DNA from: Actinomycetes bacterium
Lineage (GTDB): Bacteria > Actinomycetota > Acidimicrobiia > Spongiisociales > UBA5794
Direction of reading: 5' to 3'
DNA: 7,425 nucleotides
NCBI GenBank assembly: GCA_023336875.1
Contig: JAMBLH010000047.1
Span: forward strand, 1-7,425
Below, in pieces: positions 1-6,826 of this stretch. Below the pieces are notes generated by a model. It saw nothing but the letters and a program-made list of their open reading frames with translations, was not told the DNA's origin and ran no database searches. Made by a program: the position numbers and the translations under genes. Position 1 is the stretch's first letter; every line of letters starts with the position of its first letter.

Positions 1-48
1 ACATGGGCGGCCTCGATCAACGGCACCCCTGTCCATCTCGAGCCGTAA
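1..48 (+). CDS. TadG-like pilus-associated protein, C-terminal end (5' part outside window)
   Basis: The first 48 bases read in frame as TWAASINGTPVHLEP followed by a TAA stop. This tail matches the tail of the TadG-like protein encoded at 792-2303 (TWGARINGTPIHLL...): 10 of the first 13 positions are identical and the others include V/I. The simplest reading is that the window opens at the last codons of a paralogous TadG-like gene on the same strand, directly upstream of the TadE-like gene. Only 15 residues are visible, so domain content, length and anchor cannot be judged. The paralogy is seen in the sequence; the family assignment is inferred from the downstream copy. Confidence 0.72.
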   Translation, partial: TWAASINGTPVHLEP

Positions 49-54
49 ATGTGA

Positions 55-71
55 CAGCAGGGGAGCTGCTG
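55..71 (+). terminator. Small perfect hairpin after the upstream TadG-like gene
   Basis: CAGCAG (55-60) and CTGCTG (66-71) form a perfect 6-bp stem around a 5-base loop, starting 7 bases after the TAA at 46-48. There is no run of T after the stem, so it is not a textbook intrinsic terminator. It could be a weak terminator, an mRNA-stabilising structure or chance. The rest of the gap up to 159 holds no ORF that I can support. Confidence 0.22.
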
Positions 72-159
72 ACTAGTCATCGGGGATGCTGTGACAACGA
101 CCCTTGTGCTGTGAGCGCGTCCGCGTAACACTGTCCTCGTCAGCTGTTGAGGGGACCCA

Positions 160-789
160 ATGTTCGGCGGTAGGTTCGGCGAGGACAAACAACGTGGTGC
201 CGCGCTCGTGGAGATGGCGATCGCAGCGCCGCTTCTGATCCTTCTGGTCTTCGGGATACTCGAGTTCGGCATTGCTTTCAGGGACAGGCTCACAGTTTCG
301 AACGGAACGCAGAGCGCAGGCCGTGTTACCGCAGCACTCGGCAACAACGATGATGCCGACATCGCCACACTGCAGGCGGTCGAGCAGTCTCTCGGCTTGC
401 TTCCCGGTGCGGGGAGCGGAGTTATCAAGCACGTCCAAATCTGGAGATCCAATGGATCTGGCCAGCCGATAACCGCATGTTCAGCCGCAGGGGCCGGTGG
501 TTCGGACTGCAATTGGTACGTCTACACGCCTGAGACCACCTGCAACTGGACGCCGTGTCCCGATCCCGAGGTGCCCGGATTCCAGTACGGAGGTGGTTTC
601 CTGCCGTCAGTTCGTGACGTGACGCTCGACTCGGACGGACTCACGACCATCGGAGTGACCGTGCTGTTCTCCCACAACTGGATAACGAATATCCTTCCCA
701 TGTCTGACGTGGATTGTGATCCGGCGGGGAACAATTGCTGGGCAGACTCAGCGCTGTTCCGCCTGGAGCCCCAGAATTTCGGGGAGTGA
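160..789 (+). CDS. tadE: TadE-like pseudopilin of the Tad/Flp pilus system
   Basis: This 209-residue protein starts at ATG 160, preceded by a GAGGGG Shine-Dalgarno sequence (149-154). The N-terminus is the TadE signature: a short charged leader, then RGAALVEMAIAAPLLILLVFG, a hydrophobic helix at about residues 19-40. G13 followed by E18 fits the G|xxxxE site cut by prepilin peptidases of the TadV/CpaA type, which would leave a mature pseudopilin starting at A14. In characterised Tad systems TadE is a processed minor pseudopilin needed for Flp pilus assembly. The extracytoplasmic part is beta-rich and carries six cysteines (107, 117, 128, 133, 186, 193), an even number compatible with disulfides. 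It ends 2 bases before the TadG-like start, so the two are very likely cotranscribed. The family call is firm; whether this is the main TadE or a TadE/TadF-type paralogue cannot be decided. Confidence 0.85.
   Translation: MFGGRFGEDKQRGAALVEMAIAAPLLILLVFGILEFGIAFRDRLTVSNGTQSAGRVTAALGNNDDADIATLQAVEQSLGLLPGAGSGVIKHVQIWRSNGSGQPITACSAAGAGGSDCNWYVYTPETTCNWTPCPDPEVPGFQYGGGFLPSVRDVTLDSDGLTTIGVTVLFSHNWITNILPMSDVDCDPAGNNCWADSALFRLEPQNFGE
781..786 (+). promoter_or_regulatory. Ribosome binding site that fixes the start of the TadG-like gene
   Basis: GGGGAG lies at the very end of the TadE-like gene, 5 bases before GTG 792. The spacing supports GTG 792 over the in-frame GTG at 786, which overlaps this motif, and over the far upstream ATG at 735, which would overlap the TadE-like gene by 55 bases. 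The placement suggests translational coupling of the two genes. Confidence 0.7.
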
Positions 790-791
790 CA

Positions 792-2303
792 GTGCGCCTT
801 CCACGCTTTCACCGGGCTGAACCCACGAACCGAGAACGCGGTGCTGTGTTGATTCTTGTCGCTGCCTCGATGGTCGCGTTCATTGGAATGGCAGGCTTAA
901 CCGTAGACCTTGGGTGGCTCTTCCTACAGTCGTCAAACGTCAAGAAGGCCACTGAGGCGGCAGCACTTGCCGCGGTGACCCATATGCCGTTGCCCGTCCC
1001 TCAGGCTGCTGGCAGTGAAGTCCTACCTGGCCTTCCTGCCTCGGATGCGGCCGACGCCATTGCCGTCGAACATGGATACTCGTCAACCGCGACCATAACG
1101 AAGAGATGGGCAAAATCCACCCAGGCACGAGTTGATATCACATCGTCCACCAACACCTTCTTCATGGGGTTCTTCGGCATTGACACCGTGTCGTTGCGTA
1201 GACACTCAATCGCGGAGCAACTCCCGCCCCTAAAACTTGGATCCGATGGAAACAGGATGGGAACGGAGTACGACGACGACGACAACCTCATCAGCAACGA
1301 GTTCTATTGGCTTGGCATCAACGGGGAAGAACGGCGAAAGGAGGATGGCGATCCGTTCTCCACTCGGTGCGATTCGAACGGATGCGCAGGCACTCAGAAC
1401 CCGCAACACCGAGATCCTGCGTACTACTACGCCATTGATGTTGCTGCGGTCGATGTCACCGGCTCGACGACCATCAGTGTGCTGGTGTTTGACGGTTCAA
1501 ACGACAATACAAGCCCCGATCGTCCAGATGATCTCTCGAGCGGTGGCACGGACACGTTCAGTTTCACGCTCATCGAACCGGATGCAACACCAGGAGACCC
1601 GACCGACAACAGGACCAATGCCGGTGGGGCCACAGTGTGTCCCAGCCATACCTTTGCCAACGATGACGGGAGCAACGTCTGGCAGCTTGTGTGCTCATTC
1701 GATCCAGAAAAGCAGGGAATCTACGTTCTGGAGGTCAGTGCCGCAGGGGATGACACGGCGATCAACGGATTTGCGCTGCAGGTGTCCGGTGGCTCGGGGG
1801 ACACATCGGTATATGGCCTTGGCTACATGTCGCTGTGGATGCGCGACGCTGGATCATCACCAACCCTTCAGATTGTGCGTCTTGATGAGGTATACGCAGG
1901 CTCTCAGATGATCATCAATGCGTTCGACCTGGGCGATATCAGCGGTTCTGGTGCATCCGGGCACGTGATATTTGGCGGCGCTCTCGCAGGGATCGACTGT
2001 CGAGTGAGAGAGCTGAACACCGACTATCAGAATCCAACTGCCTGGCGCAACGACGACGGAGGTGGATCCTCATGTCGGTTGGTGACCAAATCAGGAGGCG
2101 GGGGTTCAGCAGGGATTTACAACAACCGTTGGGTCGAGTTCCTCTTCGACGTGCCACCGAACCACACTTGTAGTGGAGCCGGATGCTGGGCGACGGTGAC
2201 ATACAACTTCACGGGTGGTAGCCCAACTGACCGCACCACATGGGGCGCCCGTATCAACGGTACGCCGATCCACCTCCTTCGGGACAGCACACCCGCACCG
2301 TAA
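792..2303 (+). CDS. TadG-like surface protein with N-terminal Tad anchor domain
   Basis: From GTG 792 the product has 503 residues. Residues 16-62 match the Tad/TadG-like N-terminal domain (PF13400 type): RGAVLILVAAS, a membrane helix at about 18-44 containing the conserved VDLGWLFLQ, then an alanine-rich KKATEAAALAAV segment. Residues 88-145 continue in typical TadG style (FFMGFFGIDTVSLRRHSIAEQ). The rest is probably outside the membrane: an acidic stretch with D161-D164, a YWLGINGE...GDPFSTRC segment, beta-rich sequence, and glycine-rich linkers near 423-440. No von Willebrand A MIDAS motif (DxSxS), known in some TadG proteins, was seen. Eight cysteines (193, 198, 283, 301, 403, 428, 460, 465) could form four sequential disulfides. 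TadG proteins are thought to anchor or assemble Flp pili at the envelope; the specific role here is unknown. The C-terminal tail resembles that of the gene ending at base 48. Confidence 0.82.
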   Translation: MRLPRFHRAEPTNRERGAVLILVAASMVAFIGMAGLTVDLGWLFLQSSNVKKATEAAALAAVTHMPLPVPQAAGSEVLPGLPASDAADAIAVEHGYSSTATITKRWAKSTQARVDITSSTNTFFMGFFGIDTVSLRRHSIAEQLPPLKLGSDGNRMGTEYDDDDNLISNEFYWLGINGEERRKEDGDPFSTRCDSNGCAGTQNPQHRDPAYYYAIDVAAVDVTGSTTISVLVFDGSNDNTSPDRPDDLSSGGTDTFSFTLIEPDATPGDPTDNRTNAGGATVCPSHTFANDDGSNVWQLVCSFDPEKQGIYVLEVSAAGDDTAINGFALQVSGGSGDTSVYGLGYMSLWMRDAGSSPTLQIVRLDEVYAGSQMIINAFDLGDISGSGASGHVIFGGALAGIDCRVRELNTDYQNPTAWRNDDGGGSSCRLVTKSGGGGSAGIYNNRWVEFLFDVPPNHTCSGAGCWATVTYNFTGGSPTDRTTWGARINGTPIHLLRDSTPAP

Positions 2304-2352
2304 GGTCTCAGGCAGACACGCAGGGCCGCGAAATTGGTCCGCAGGTGGGCGG

Positions 2353-2358
2353 TACGCT
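2353..2358 (+). promoter_or_regulatory. Candidate -10 element for leaderless polA transcript
   Basis: TACGCT fits the actinobacterial -10 consensus TANNNT. It ends 6 bases before the polA ATG at 2365, the spacing expected if transcription began at the A of the start codon. No convincing Shine-Dalgarno sequence lies just upstream of that ATG; GGTGGG at 2344-2349 is too far away. No good -35 hexamer sits at the usual distance. Leaderless transcripts are common in Actinomycetota, but TANNNT is a weak pattern and this site could be chance. Confidence 0.33.
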
Positions 2359-2364
2359 GGGTCA

Positions 2365-4986
2365 ATGACGAAACTAGCGCTCCTTGACGGCCATTCACTT
2401 GCCTACAGAGCCTTTTATGCGCTACCGCCTGACCTTGCGACACCATCCGGGCAGGTGACGAACGCCGTATTCGGCTTCACCTCGATGCTGATAAAGCTAC
2501 TCGATGACGAGGCTCCTGATGCAATGGCAGTTGCATGGGACAGGAAGGAACCGACCTTCCGCTCTGCGCAGTATCCCGAGTACAAGGCCAATCGTGAGTC
2601 GGCGCCCGATCTCTTTCGAAGTCAGGTGCCGATCATCAAGGAGGTTCTTGAAGCTCTCCAGATTCCCCAGGTCAGTGTTGCGGGCTATGAGGCAGATGAC
2701 GTGATCGCGACACTTGTAGGCGACGGTCGCGACCTCGGCTACGACGTCCTGGTCGTCACCGGCGATCGAGATTCGTTCCAGCTCTCATCATCCGATGTCA
2801 CCGTGCTGTACACGAAGCGAGGAATCTCAGACACGGTACATGCCACACCTGATTGGATTATCGAGCGCTACGGCATCAGCCCCGAGCGATATGTCGAATT
2901 CGCCGCTCTGAGAGGCGACACATCGGACAACCTGCCTGGAGTACGTGGTGTTGGCGAGAAGACCGCTGCGAGGCTGATCAACCAGTATGAGAGCCTCGAA
3001 GATCTGTTCGAAGATCTCGACTCGATGACACCGAAGCTCCGAGAGAACCTGGCCGCCGCACGTGACCAGGTCATGCTGAACCGGGACCTGATGACCATGG
3101 TTACTTCGGTTCCGTTCGATGAACTGTCGCCGGAGGATCTTCTTCTCACACCGTTCGACAGAGATCGAGTGTATGCGCTATTCGATGAGTTGGCGTTTCG
3201 AACTCTGTGGCAACGTCTCGAGGAACTGGGTGGAGTGACACACGTCGAGCGAGCGGTCAAAGATGTTGAGGTCGTCACTGCAACGACGAATGAACAAGCT
3301 GCAGACCTTGCATCTGGCGTGCCTGTCGCTATTGACCCCGTGTGGTCGGATGACATCCTCCTCGGATTCGTCGTTGCAGGCGATCCTGCAACCTATATAC
3401 CTCTTGAGGTGTCGGAGGATCTCCTTGATTCGCTGCATTACTCAGGCGGAGTCGTCGTGCATGATGCGAAACCTCTTCTGAGGGCGCTCCTCGAGTCGGA
3501 CCTCGCGCTTCCGAACATTGACTTCGACTCCATGCTTGCGGCGTGGATCGTCAACCCTGCGCAACGGGCGCCATCCCTGGAGGACCTCGCCTATCGCGAA
3601 CTTGGGGTTGAGGTCGGAGTCGTCGACGATCAGGGCGCAGCGGAGATACAGGGGTCGTTCTCATTCGAGCAGGCTCCTCTCGATCTTGAGACTCCCGCAA
3701 GGCGCGCTCTGGCTGTAAGCGAACTCAAAGGGAAGCAACGCGAACAAATGCGAGCCAGAGGGGGTGAGGAGCTCTTCCTCGACGTTGAACTCCCGCTTGT
3801 CCCGATCCTCGCTCGGATGGAGCACGCGGGCGTGGGCTTGGATACGGCTTTTCTCAGCGATGTCGGCGTCGATCTTGCCGATCGTGTTTCGAACCTCCAG
3901 GAAGAGATCCATCAACTTGCAGGTCGCTCATTCAACGTTAATTCGACGCAACAGCTCCGCGTTGTCCTGTTCGACGAACTCGGCCTTCCGGTCATCAAAA
4001 AGACACCGAAAGGTGCGCCTTCTACCGACGCATCCGTTCTCGAGAAGCTGTCCGATCAGCATGAGATCGTTGAGAAGCTGCTCCTCTTCAGAGAACTCGA
4101 CAAACTACGGTCGACCTATGTTGATGCGCTGTTGAAACTTGTGGACGACGATGGTCGGCTGCGCGGCCGGATGAATCAGACCGGGGCAGCGACAGGCCGC
4201 CTGTCGATGGAGAGACCGAACCTGCAGAATATCCCCGCGAGGAGTGAGGAGGGTCGTGCCATCCGAAAGGCCTTCGTGGCTGACGAGGGCTCGACGTTGC
4301 TCGTTGCTGATTACAGCCAGATCGAATTGCGAATTCTCGCCCATCTATCACAGGACCCTGGGCTCATCGATGCCTTCGCCAACGATGTTGATATCCATGC
4401 GGCGACAGCAGCGCGCGTTAACGGAGTTGATCCCGATGATGTGACTGATGACATGCGTCGCCGATCCAAGATGATCAATTTCGGTCTTCTCTACGGTATG
4501 GAGGCATACGGCCTGGCGCAGCGGCTCGACATCGACAGAGGGGAAGCTCAGACGCTCATCGACCAGTACTTCGAGCAGTTCCCCGAAGTAAAGGCCTACA
4601 TGGCAGGAATAGTTGAAGAGGCCCGCAATTCTGGCTTCACCACAACGATCCTTGGCCGTCGTCGCTATCTGCCCGAACTAAATAGCAGCAGGTCGCGCGA
4701 TCGCCAGATGGGCGAGCGCATGGCGTTGAACGCACCGATCCAGGGATCAGCTGCCGACATTATCAAGAAGGCGATGATCGATCTGGATGAGCGCCTAAGG
4801 GAGGGATCATTTGGTGCCGAGATGATCCTCCAGATCCACGATGAACTCGTTCTGGAGGTCCCATTGGAAGAGATCGACGCGGTGACAACTCTGACGGTTG
4901 CAACCATGGAGAGTGTCGCATCGCTCAGCGTTCCCCTGAGAGTCGCCTACGGAACAGGCCCAACGCTGGCCGAAGCGGGGCACTAA
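2365..4986 (+). CDS. polA: DNA polymerase I (5' nuclease and polymerase; proofreading residues lost)
   Basis: This 873-residue PolA fills gaps and removes RNA primers in replication and repair. ATG 2365 gives the family start MTKLALLDGHSLAYRAF; longer in-frame starts would run back into the TadG-like gene. The 5' nuclease domain (about 1-285) keeps D8, GYEADD (E109, D111, D112), GDRD (D134, D136) and the GDTSDNLPG helix-hairpin-helix region (D185, D188). The middle exonuclease-like domain (about 300-470) is degenerate. At the E. coli D355/E357 site it reads D324-P-V, at the D424 site L371, and the region of Y497/D501 has neither residue. It is therefore probably not proofreading, as in many actinobacterial and Thermus Pol I enzymes. 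The polymerase domain (about 474-873) has TGRLS, PNLQNIP, motif A DYSQIELR (D649), motif B R698/K702/F706/Y710 and motif C HDE (825-827). F706 is the position that governs discrimination against dideoxynucleotides. The adjacent rpsA matches actinobacterial gene order. Confidence 0.97.
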   Translation: MTKLALLDGHSLAYRAFYALPPDLATPSGQVTNAVFGFTSMLIKLLDDEAPDAMAVAWDRKEPTFRSAQYPEYKANRESAPDLFRSQVPIIKEVLEALQIPQVSVAGYEADDVIATLVGDGRDLGYDVLVVTGDRDSFQLSSSDVTVLYTKRGISDTVHATPDWIIERYGISPERYVEFAALRGDTSDNLPGVRGVGEKTAARLINQYESLEDLFEDLDSMTPKLRENLAAARDQVMLNRDLMTMVTSVPFDELSPEDLLLTPFDRDRVYALFDELAFRTLWQRLEELGGVTHVERAVKDVEVVTATTNEQAADLASGVPVAIDPVWSDDILLGFVVAGDPATYIPLEVSEDLLDSLHYSGGVVVHDAKPLLRALLESDLALPNIDFDSMLAAWIVNPAQRAPSLEDLAYRELGVEVGVVDDQGAAEIQGSFSFEQAPLDLETPARRALAVSELKGKQREQMRARGGEELFLDVELPLVPILARMEHAGVGLDTAFLSDVGVDLADRVSNLQEEIHQLAGRSFNVNSTQQLRVVLFDELGLPVIKKTPKGAPSTDASVLEKLSDQHEIVEKLLLFRELDKLRSTYVDALLKLVDDDGRLRGRMNQTGAATGRLSMERPNLQNIPARSEEGRAIRKAFVADEGSTLLVADYSQIELRILAHLSQDPGLIDAFANDVDIHAATAARVNGVDPDDVTDDMRRRSKMINFGLLYGMEAYGLAQRLDIDRGEAQTLIDQYFEQFPEVKAYMAGIVEEARNSGFTTTILGRRRYLPELNSSRSRDRQMGERMALNAPIQGSAADIIKKAMIDLDERLREGSFGAEMILQIHDELVLEVPLEEIDAVTTLTVATMESVASLSVPLRVAYGTGPTLAEAGH

Positions 4987-4991
4987 CCGGA

Positions 4992-5090
4992 AGTTCACAG
5001 TTTTCGGTTGACAGTTCACAGTCAGCAAAGGACGGTCTCCTGGTTGACTGGCGATCTCAGACTGTTGACTGAAAACTGTGAACTGTCAAC
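4992..5090 (+). repeat. Inverted plus direct repeat with 21-base period between polA and rpsA
   Basis: The left side holds two copies of AGTTCACAGT exactly 21 bases apart (4992-5001 and 5013-5022). The right side holds two copies of GTTGACTG, also 21 bases apart (5043-5050 and 5064-5071). Left and right are inverted with respect to each other in two registers. AGTTCACAGTTTTC (4992-5005) pairs perfectly with 5071-5084, and as RNA this stem extends to 25 pairs (4992-5016 with 5060-5084) counting four G-U pairs. Alternatively GTTGACAGTTCACAGT (5007-5022) pairs perfectly with 5075-5090, giving 16 pairs. The two stems exclude each other. No T-tract follows, so it is not a standard intrinsic terminator. 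It may be a dispersed intergenic repeat, a protein-binding array or an RNA switch-like structure; the sequence alone does not decide. Confidence 0.75.
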
Positions 5091-5099
5091 TCGTTCCTC

Positions 5100-5129
5100 T
5101 TGCACGTTGCCCCACAAGCGCGATACCAT
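5100..5129 (+). promoter_or_regulatory. Candidate promoter for rpsA
   Basis: TTGCAC (5100-5105) as -35 and TACCAT (5124-5129, fitting TANNNT) as -10 are separated by 18 bases. A transcript would start near 5136 and carry a leader of about 60 bases before the rpsA ATG at 5199. The -35 matches the consensus only in TTG. An own promoter makes sense for a ribosomal protein gene that lies 212 bases after polA and beyond the inverted repeat. Confidence 0.35.
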
Positions 5130-5198
5130 GAAAAGGCCTGTTAGGGCCGCGTCCGCGCGCTCGAAGGAAAACCGCCCGTCTAGGAGACCAACCACTAC

Positions 5199-6821
5199 AT
5201 GCCCATCGACAACGACCAAGACCTCGCTGTAGCGAGTGAGGAAATCACCGAAGCCGCCACCGAAGAGACAGCTGAAGAGATAGCTGAGGAGATACTTGAC
5301 GAGGCTGAGGTTGCCGCAACCGACCCAGAAACTCCGACGCCTGATGATGCTGTTGAGATCATCGAAGAGGTAGCAGCTGATGCTCCAGTTGCCACAGCGG
5401 AGACATCAGAAGCAGTAGATACAGCGGATGAACCCGGTGCGGGTCCCGCTGCGGCAGCGGATGAGGCCGTCGATGACGCCACTCCAGGCCCGGATGGTGC
5501 CACGCCCGTCGAGGATGACGTCCAAAGGGACCTTCCGACGCCACGAGGTGAGCGCCCGGCACTTAGTGCCCCGAAGGAGATCGCCGACGTGGCCGACGAT
5601 CTGTCAGCAGACGACTTCGCTGCGGCCATCGAGCAGACCGTGTTCGAATTCAAAGAAGGCGATATCGTTGCGGGCACAGTTGTCCGCGTGGATCCCGACG
5701 AGGTCCTCGTCGACATCGGCTACAAGTCCGAAGGCGTCATCCCTCCGCACGAATTGTCGGTGCGTAACAGCGTCGATCCGTCCGATGTCGTCAATGTTGG
5801 TGACGAGATCGAAGCGCTCGTGCTCCAAATGGAGGATGATCAAGGTCGATTGGTCCTCTCCAAGAAGCGTGCGCAGTATGAACGCGCCTGGGGCAGGATC
5901 GAACGTGTGATGCAGGGCGGCGGGACTGTGGAGGGTCACGTCATTGAGGTAGTCAAGGGCGGGCTCATCGTTGATATCGGTCTCCGGGGCTTCCTCCCTG
6001 CCTCACTTGTCGATCTTCGTCGGGTTCGAGACCTCCAACCGTTCGTTGGTGAGACGATCGAGGCAAAAGTCATTGAGCTTGACAGGAACCGCAACAACGT
6101 TGTCCTGTCGCGCCGTGCCTACCTCGAAGAGGAGCAAGCTGAGCAGCGCACTGCGTTCCTGACAGACCTCAAGGAAGGTGACGTCCGGCCAGGTGTCGTG
6201 TCGTCTGTTGTCAACTTCGGCGCATTTGTTGACCTTGGCGGCATGGACGGACTCGTTCATGTCTCTGAATTGTCCTGGCGCCATGTGAACCACCCTGGAG
6301 AGATCGTTACGGTGGGTGACAAGGTCAAGGTCAAGGTCCTTGAGGTCGACAGGGATCGCGAGCGTATCTCGCTCTCGATTCGGCAGACAGCCGAGGATCC
6401 ATGGGAAGCGTTCGCCCGAACCACAGAGCTGGGCGGCATTGTCGACGGCAAAGTTACGAAGACGGTGCCCTTCGGTGCGTTCGTGTCTGTCGGAGAAGGC
6501 GTGGAAGGTCTGGTGCATGTCTCAGAGATTGCAATGCACCACGTCGAAAGCCCGGAGTTGGAGCTGTCTCTTGGACAGGAAGTAAAGGTTAAGGTCACCG
6601 AGATCGATGCCGACAGACGACGAGTAAGCCTGTCCATAAAGCAGGCACTTCCGGATTGGGAGGAGCGCTCGTCATGGAGCGAAAAGAAACCAACAAGTCG
6701 TCCGCGTCGAAGAGAATTCGAGCGCGAGGATGAGGTATCAGACGCACCGAGTTTCTCCGCCGATTCGTCTCTCGAGGCGATTCTTGCCGAGCTCAAAGAG
6801 CGCGGCATCGGAGGATCGTAA
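5199..6821 (+). CDS. rpsA: 30S ribosomal protein S1 with long acidic N-terminal extension
   Basis: S1 binds mRNA on the 30S subunit and supports translation initiation. From ATG 5199 (AGGAG at 5182-5186, a rather long 12-base spacing) the product has 540 residues. Four S1 domains are visible at about 152-222, 244-305, 325-396 and 411-482, with hallmarks such as VDIGYKSEGVIP, VDIGLRGFLPASL, NFGAFVDLGGMDGLVHVSEL and PFGAFVSVGEGVEGLVHVSE. This matches the four-domain actinobacterial S1. The tail (483-540) is charged and ends SLEAILAELKERGIGGS. Unusually, residues 1-109 contain 36 Asp/Glu and no Lys, Arg or His; the segment is rich in Ala, Thr and Pro and probably disordered. The mycobacterial protein starts close to the first S1 domain. 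An in-frame GTG at 5589 with its own strong ribosome binding site would give an ordinary 410-residue form, so the true start, or use of both, is open. Confidence 0.96.
   Translation: MPIDNDQDLAVASEEITEAATEETAEEIAEEILDEAEVAATDPETPTPDDAVEIIEEVAADAPVATAETSEAVDTADEPGAGPAAAADEAVDDATPGPDGATPVEDDVQRDLPTPRGERPALSAPKEIADVADDLSADDFAAAIEQTVFEFKEGDIVAGTVVRVDPDEVLVDIGYKSEGVIPPHELSVRNSVDPSDVVNVGDEIEALVLQMEDDQGRLVLSKKRAQYERAWGRIERVMQGGGTVEGHVIEVVKGGLIVDIGLRGFLPASLVDLRRVRDLQPFVGETIEAKVIELDRNRNNVVLSRRAYLEEEQAEQRTAFLTDLKEGDVRPGVVSSVVNFGAFVDLGGMDGLVHVSELSWRHVNHPGEIVTVGDKVKVKVLEVDRDRERISLSIRQTAEDPWEAFARTTELGGIVDGKVTKTVPFGAFVSVGEGVEGLVHVSEIAMHHVESPELELSLGQEVKVKVTEIDADRRRVSLSIKQALPDWEERSSWSEKKPTSRPRRREFEREDEVSDAPSFSADSSLEAILAELKERGIGGS
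5574..5591 (+). promoter_or_regulatory. Internal ribosome binding site and GTG start within rpsA
   Basis: AAGGAGA at 5574-5580 is a near-ideal Shine-Dalgarno sequence. It is followed after 8 bases by an in-frame GTG (5589-5591). Initiation there would yield MADDLSADDFAAAIEQ..., which lines up with the normal start region of actinobacterial S1 proteins just before the first S1 domain. This site is better spaced than the one before ATG 5199. It may mark the only start, a second start giving a short isoform, or a remnant of the ancestral start after an N-terminal extension was gained. The motif encodes Lys-Glu in the long frame, so chance is possible. Confidence 0.45.
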
Positions 6822-6826
6822 TTCAG

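Noticed and set aside
104..131. Promoter for the TadE-like gene from TTGTGC and TAACAC
   Set aside because: The match to both hexamers is weak and the -10 lacks the final T. With tightly arranged pilus genes upstream, read-through is as likely.
735..791. Longer N-terminus for the TadG-like protein from ATG 735
   Set aside because: It would overlap the TadE-like gene by 55 bases, has no ribosome binding site, and adds a sequence unlike a Tad leader. GTG 792 has GGGGAG at the right spacing.
2215..2364. Longer N-terminus for PolA from ATG 2215
   Set aside because: It overlaps the end of the TadG-like gene, and the extra 50 residues look unlike PolA. The family start MTKLALLDG is at 2365.
4995..5082. 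CRP/FNR-type operator from TTCACA and TGTGAA motifs
   Set aside because: The two TTCACA copies point the same way 21 bases apart, and no TGTGA-N6-TCACA palindrome is present. The motifs are explained by the repeat.
4992..5100. Intrinsic terminator of polA
   Set aside because: The stem is long but AT-rich, the loop is large, and no T-run follows the right arm.
5128..5232. Small + strand ORF starting MKRPVRAASARSK between the repeat and rpsA
   Set aside because: Its ATG overlaps the candidate -10 element, it has no ribosome binding site, and it runs 34 bases into rpsA in another frame. The composition looks like chance.
5195..5716. Open frame of 173 codons on the minus strand, Ser/Ala/Thr rich
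   Set aside because: It is the antisense shadow of the Glu/Asp/Ala-rich start of rpsA. Its low-complexity composition follows from that, and it has no family resemblance.
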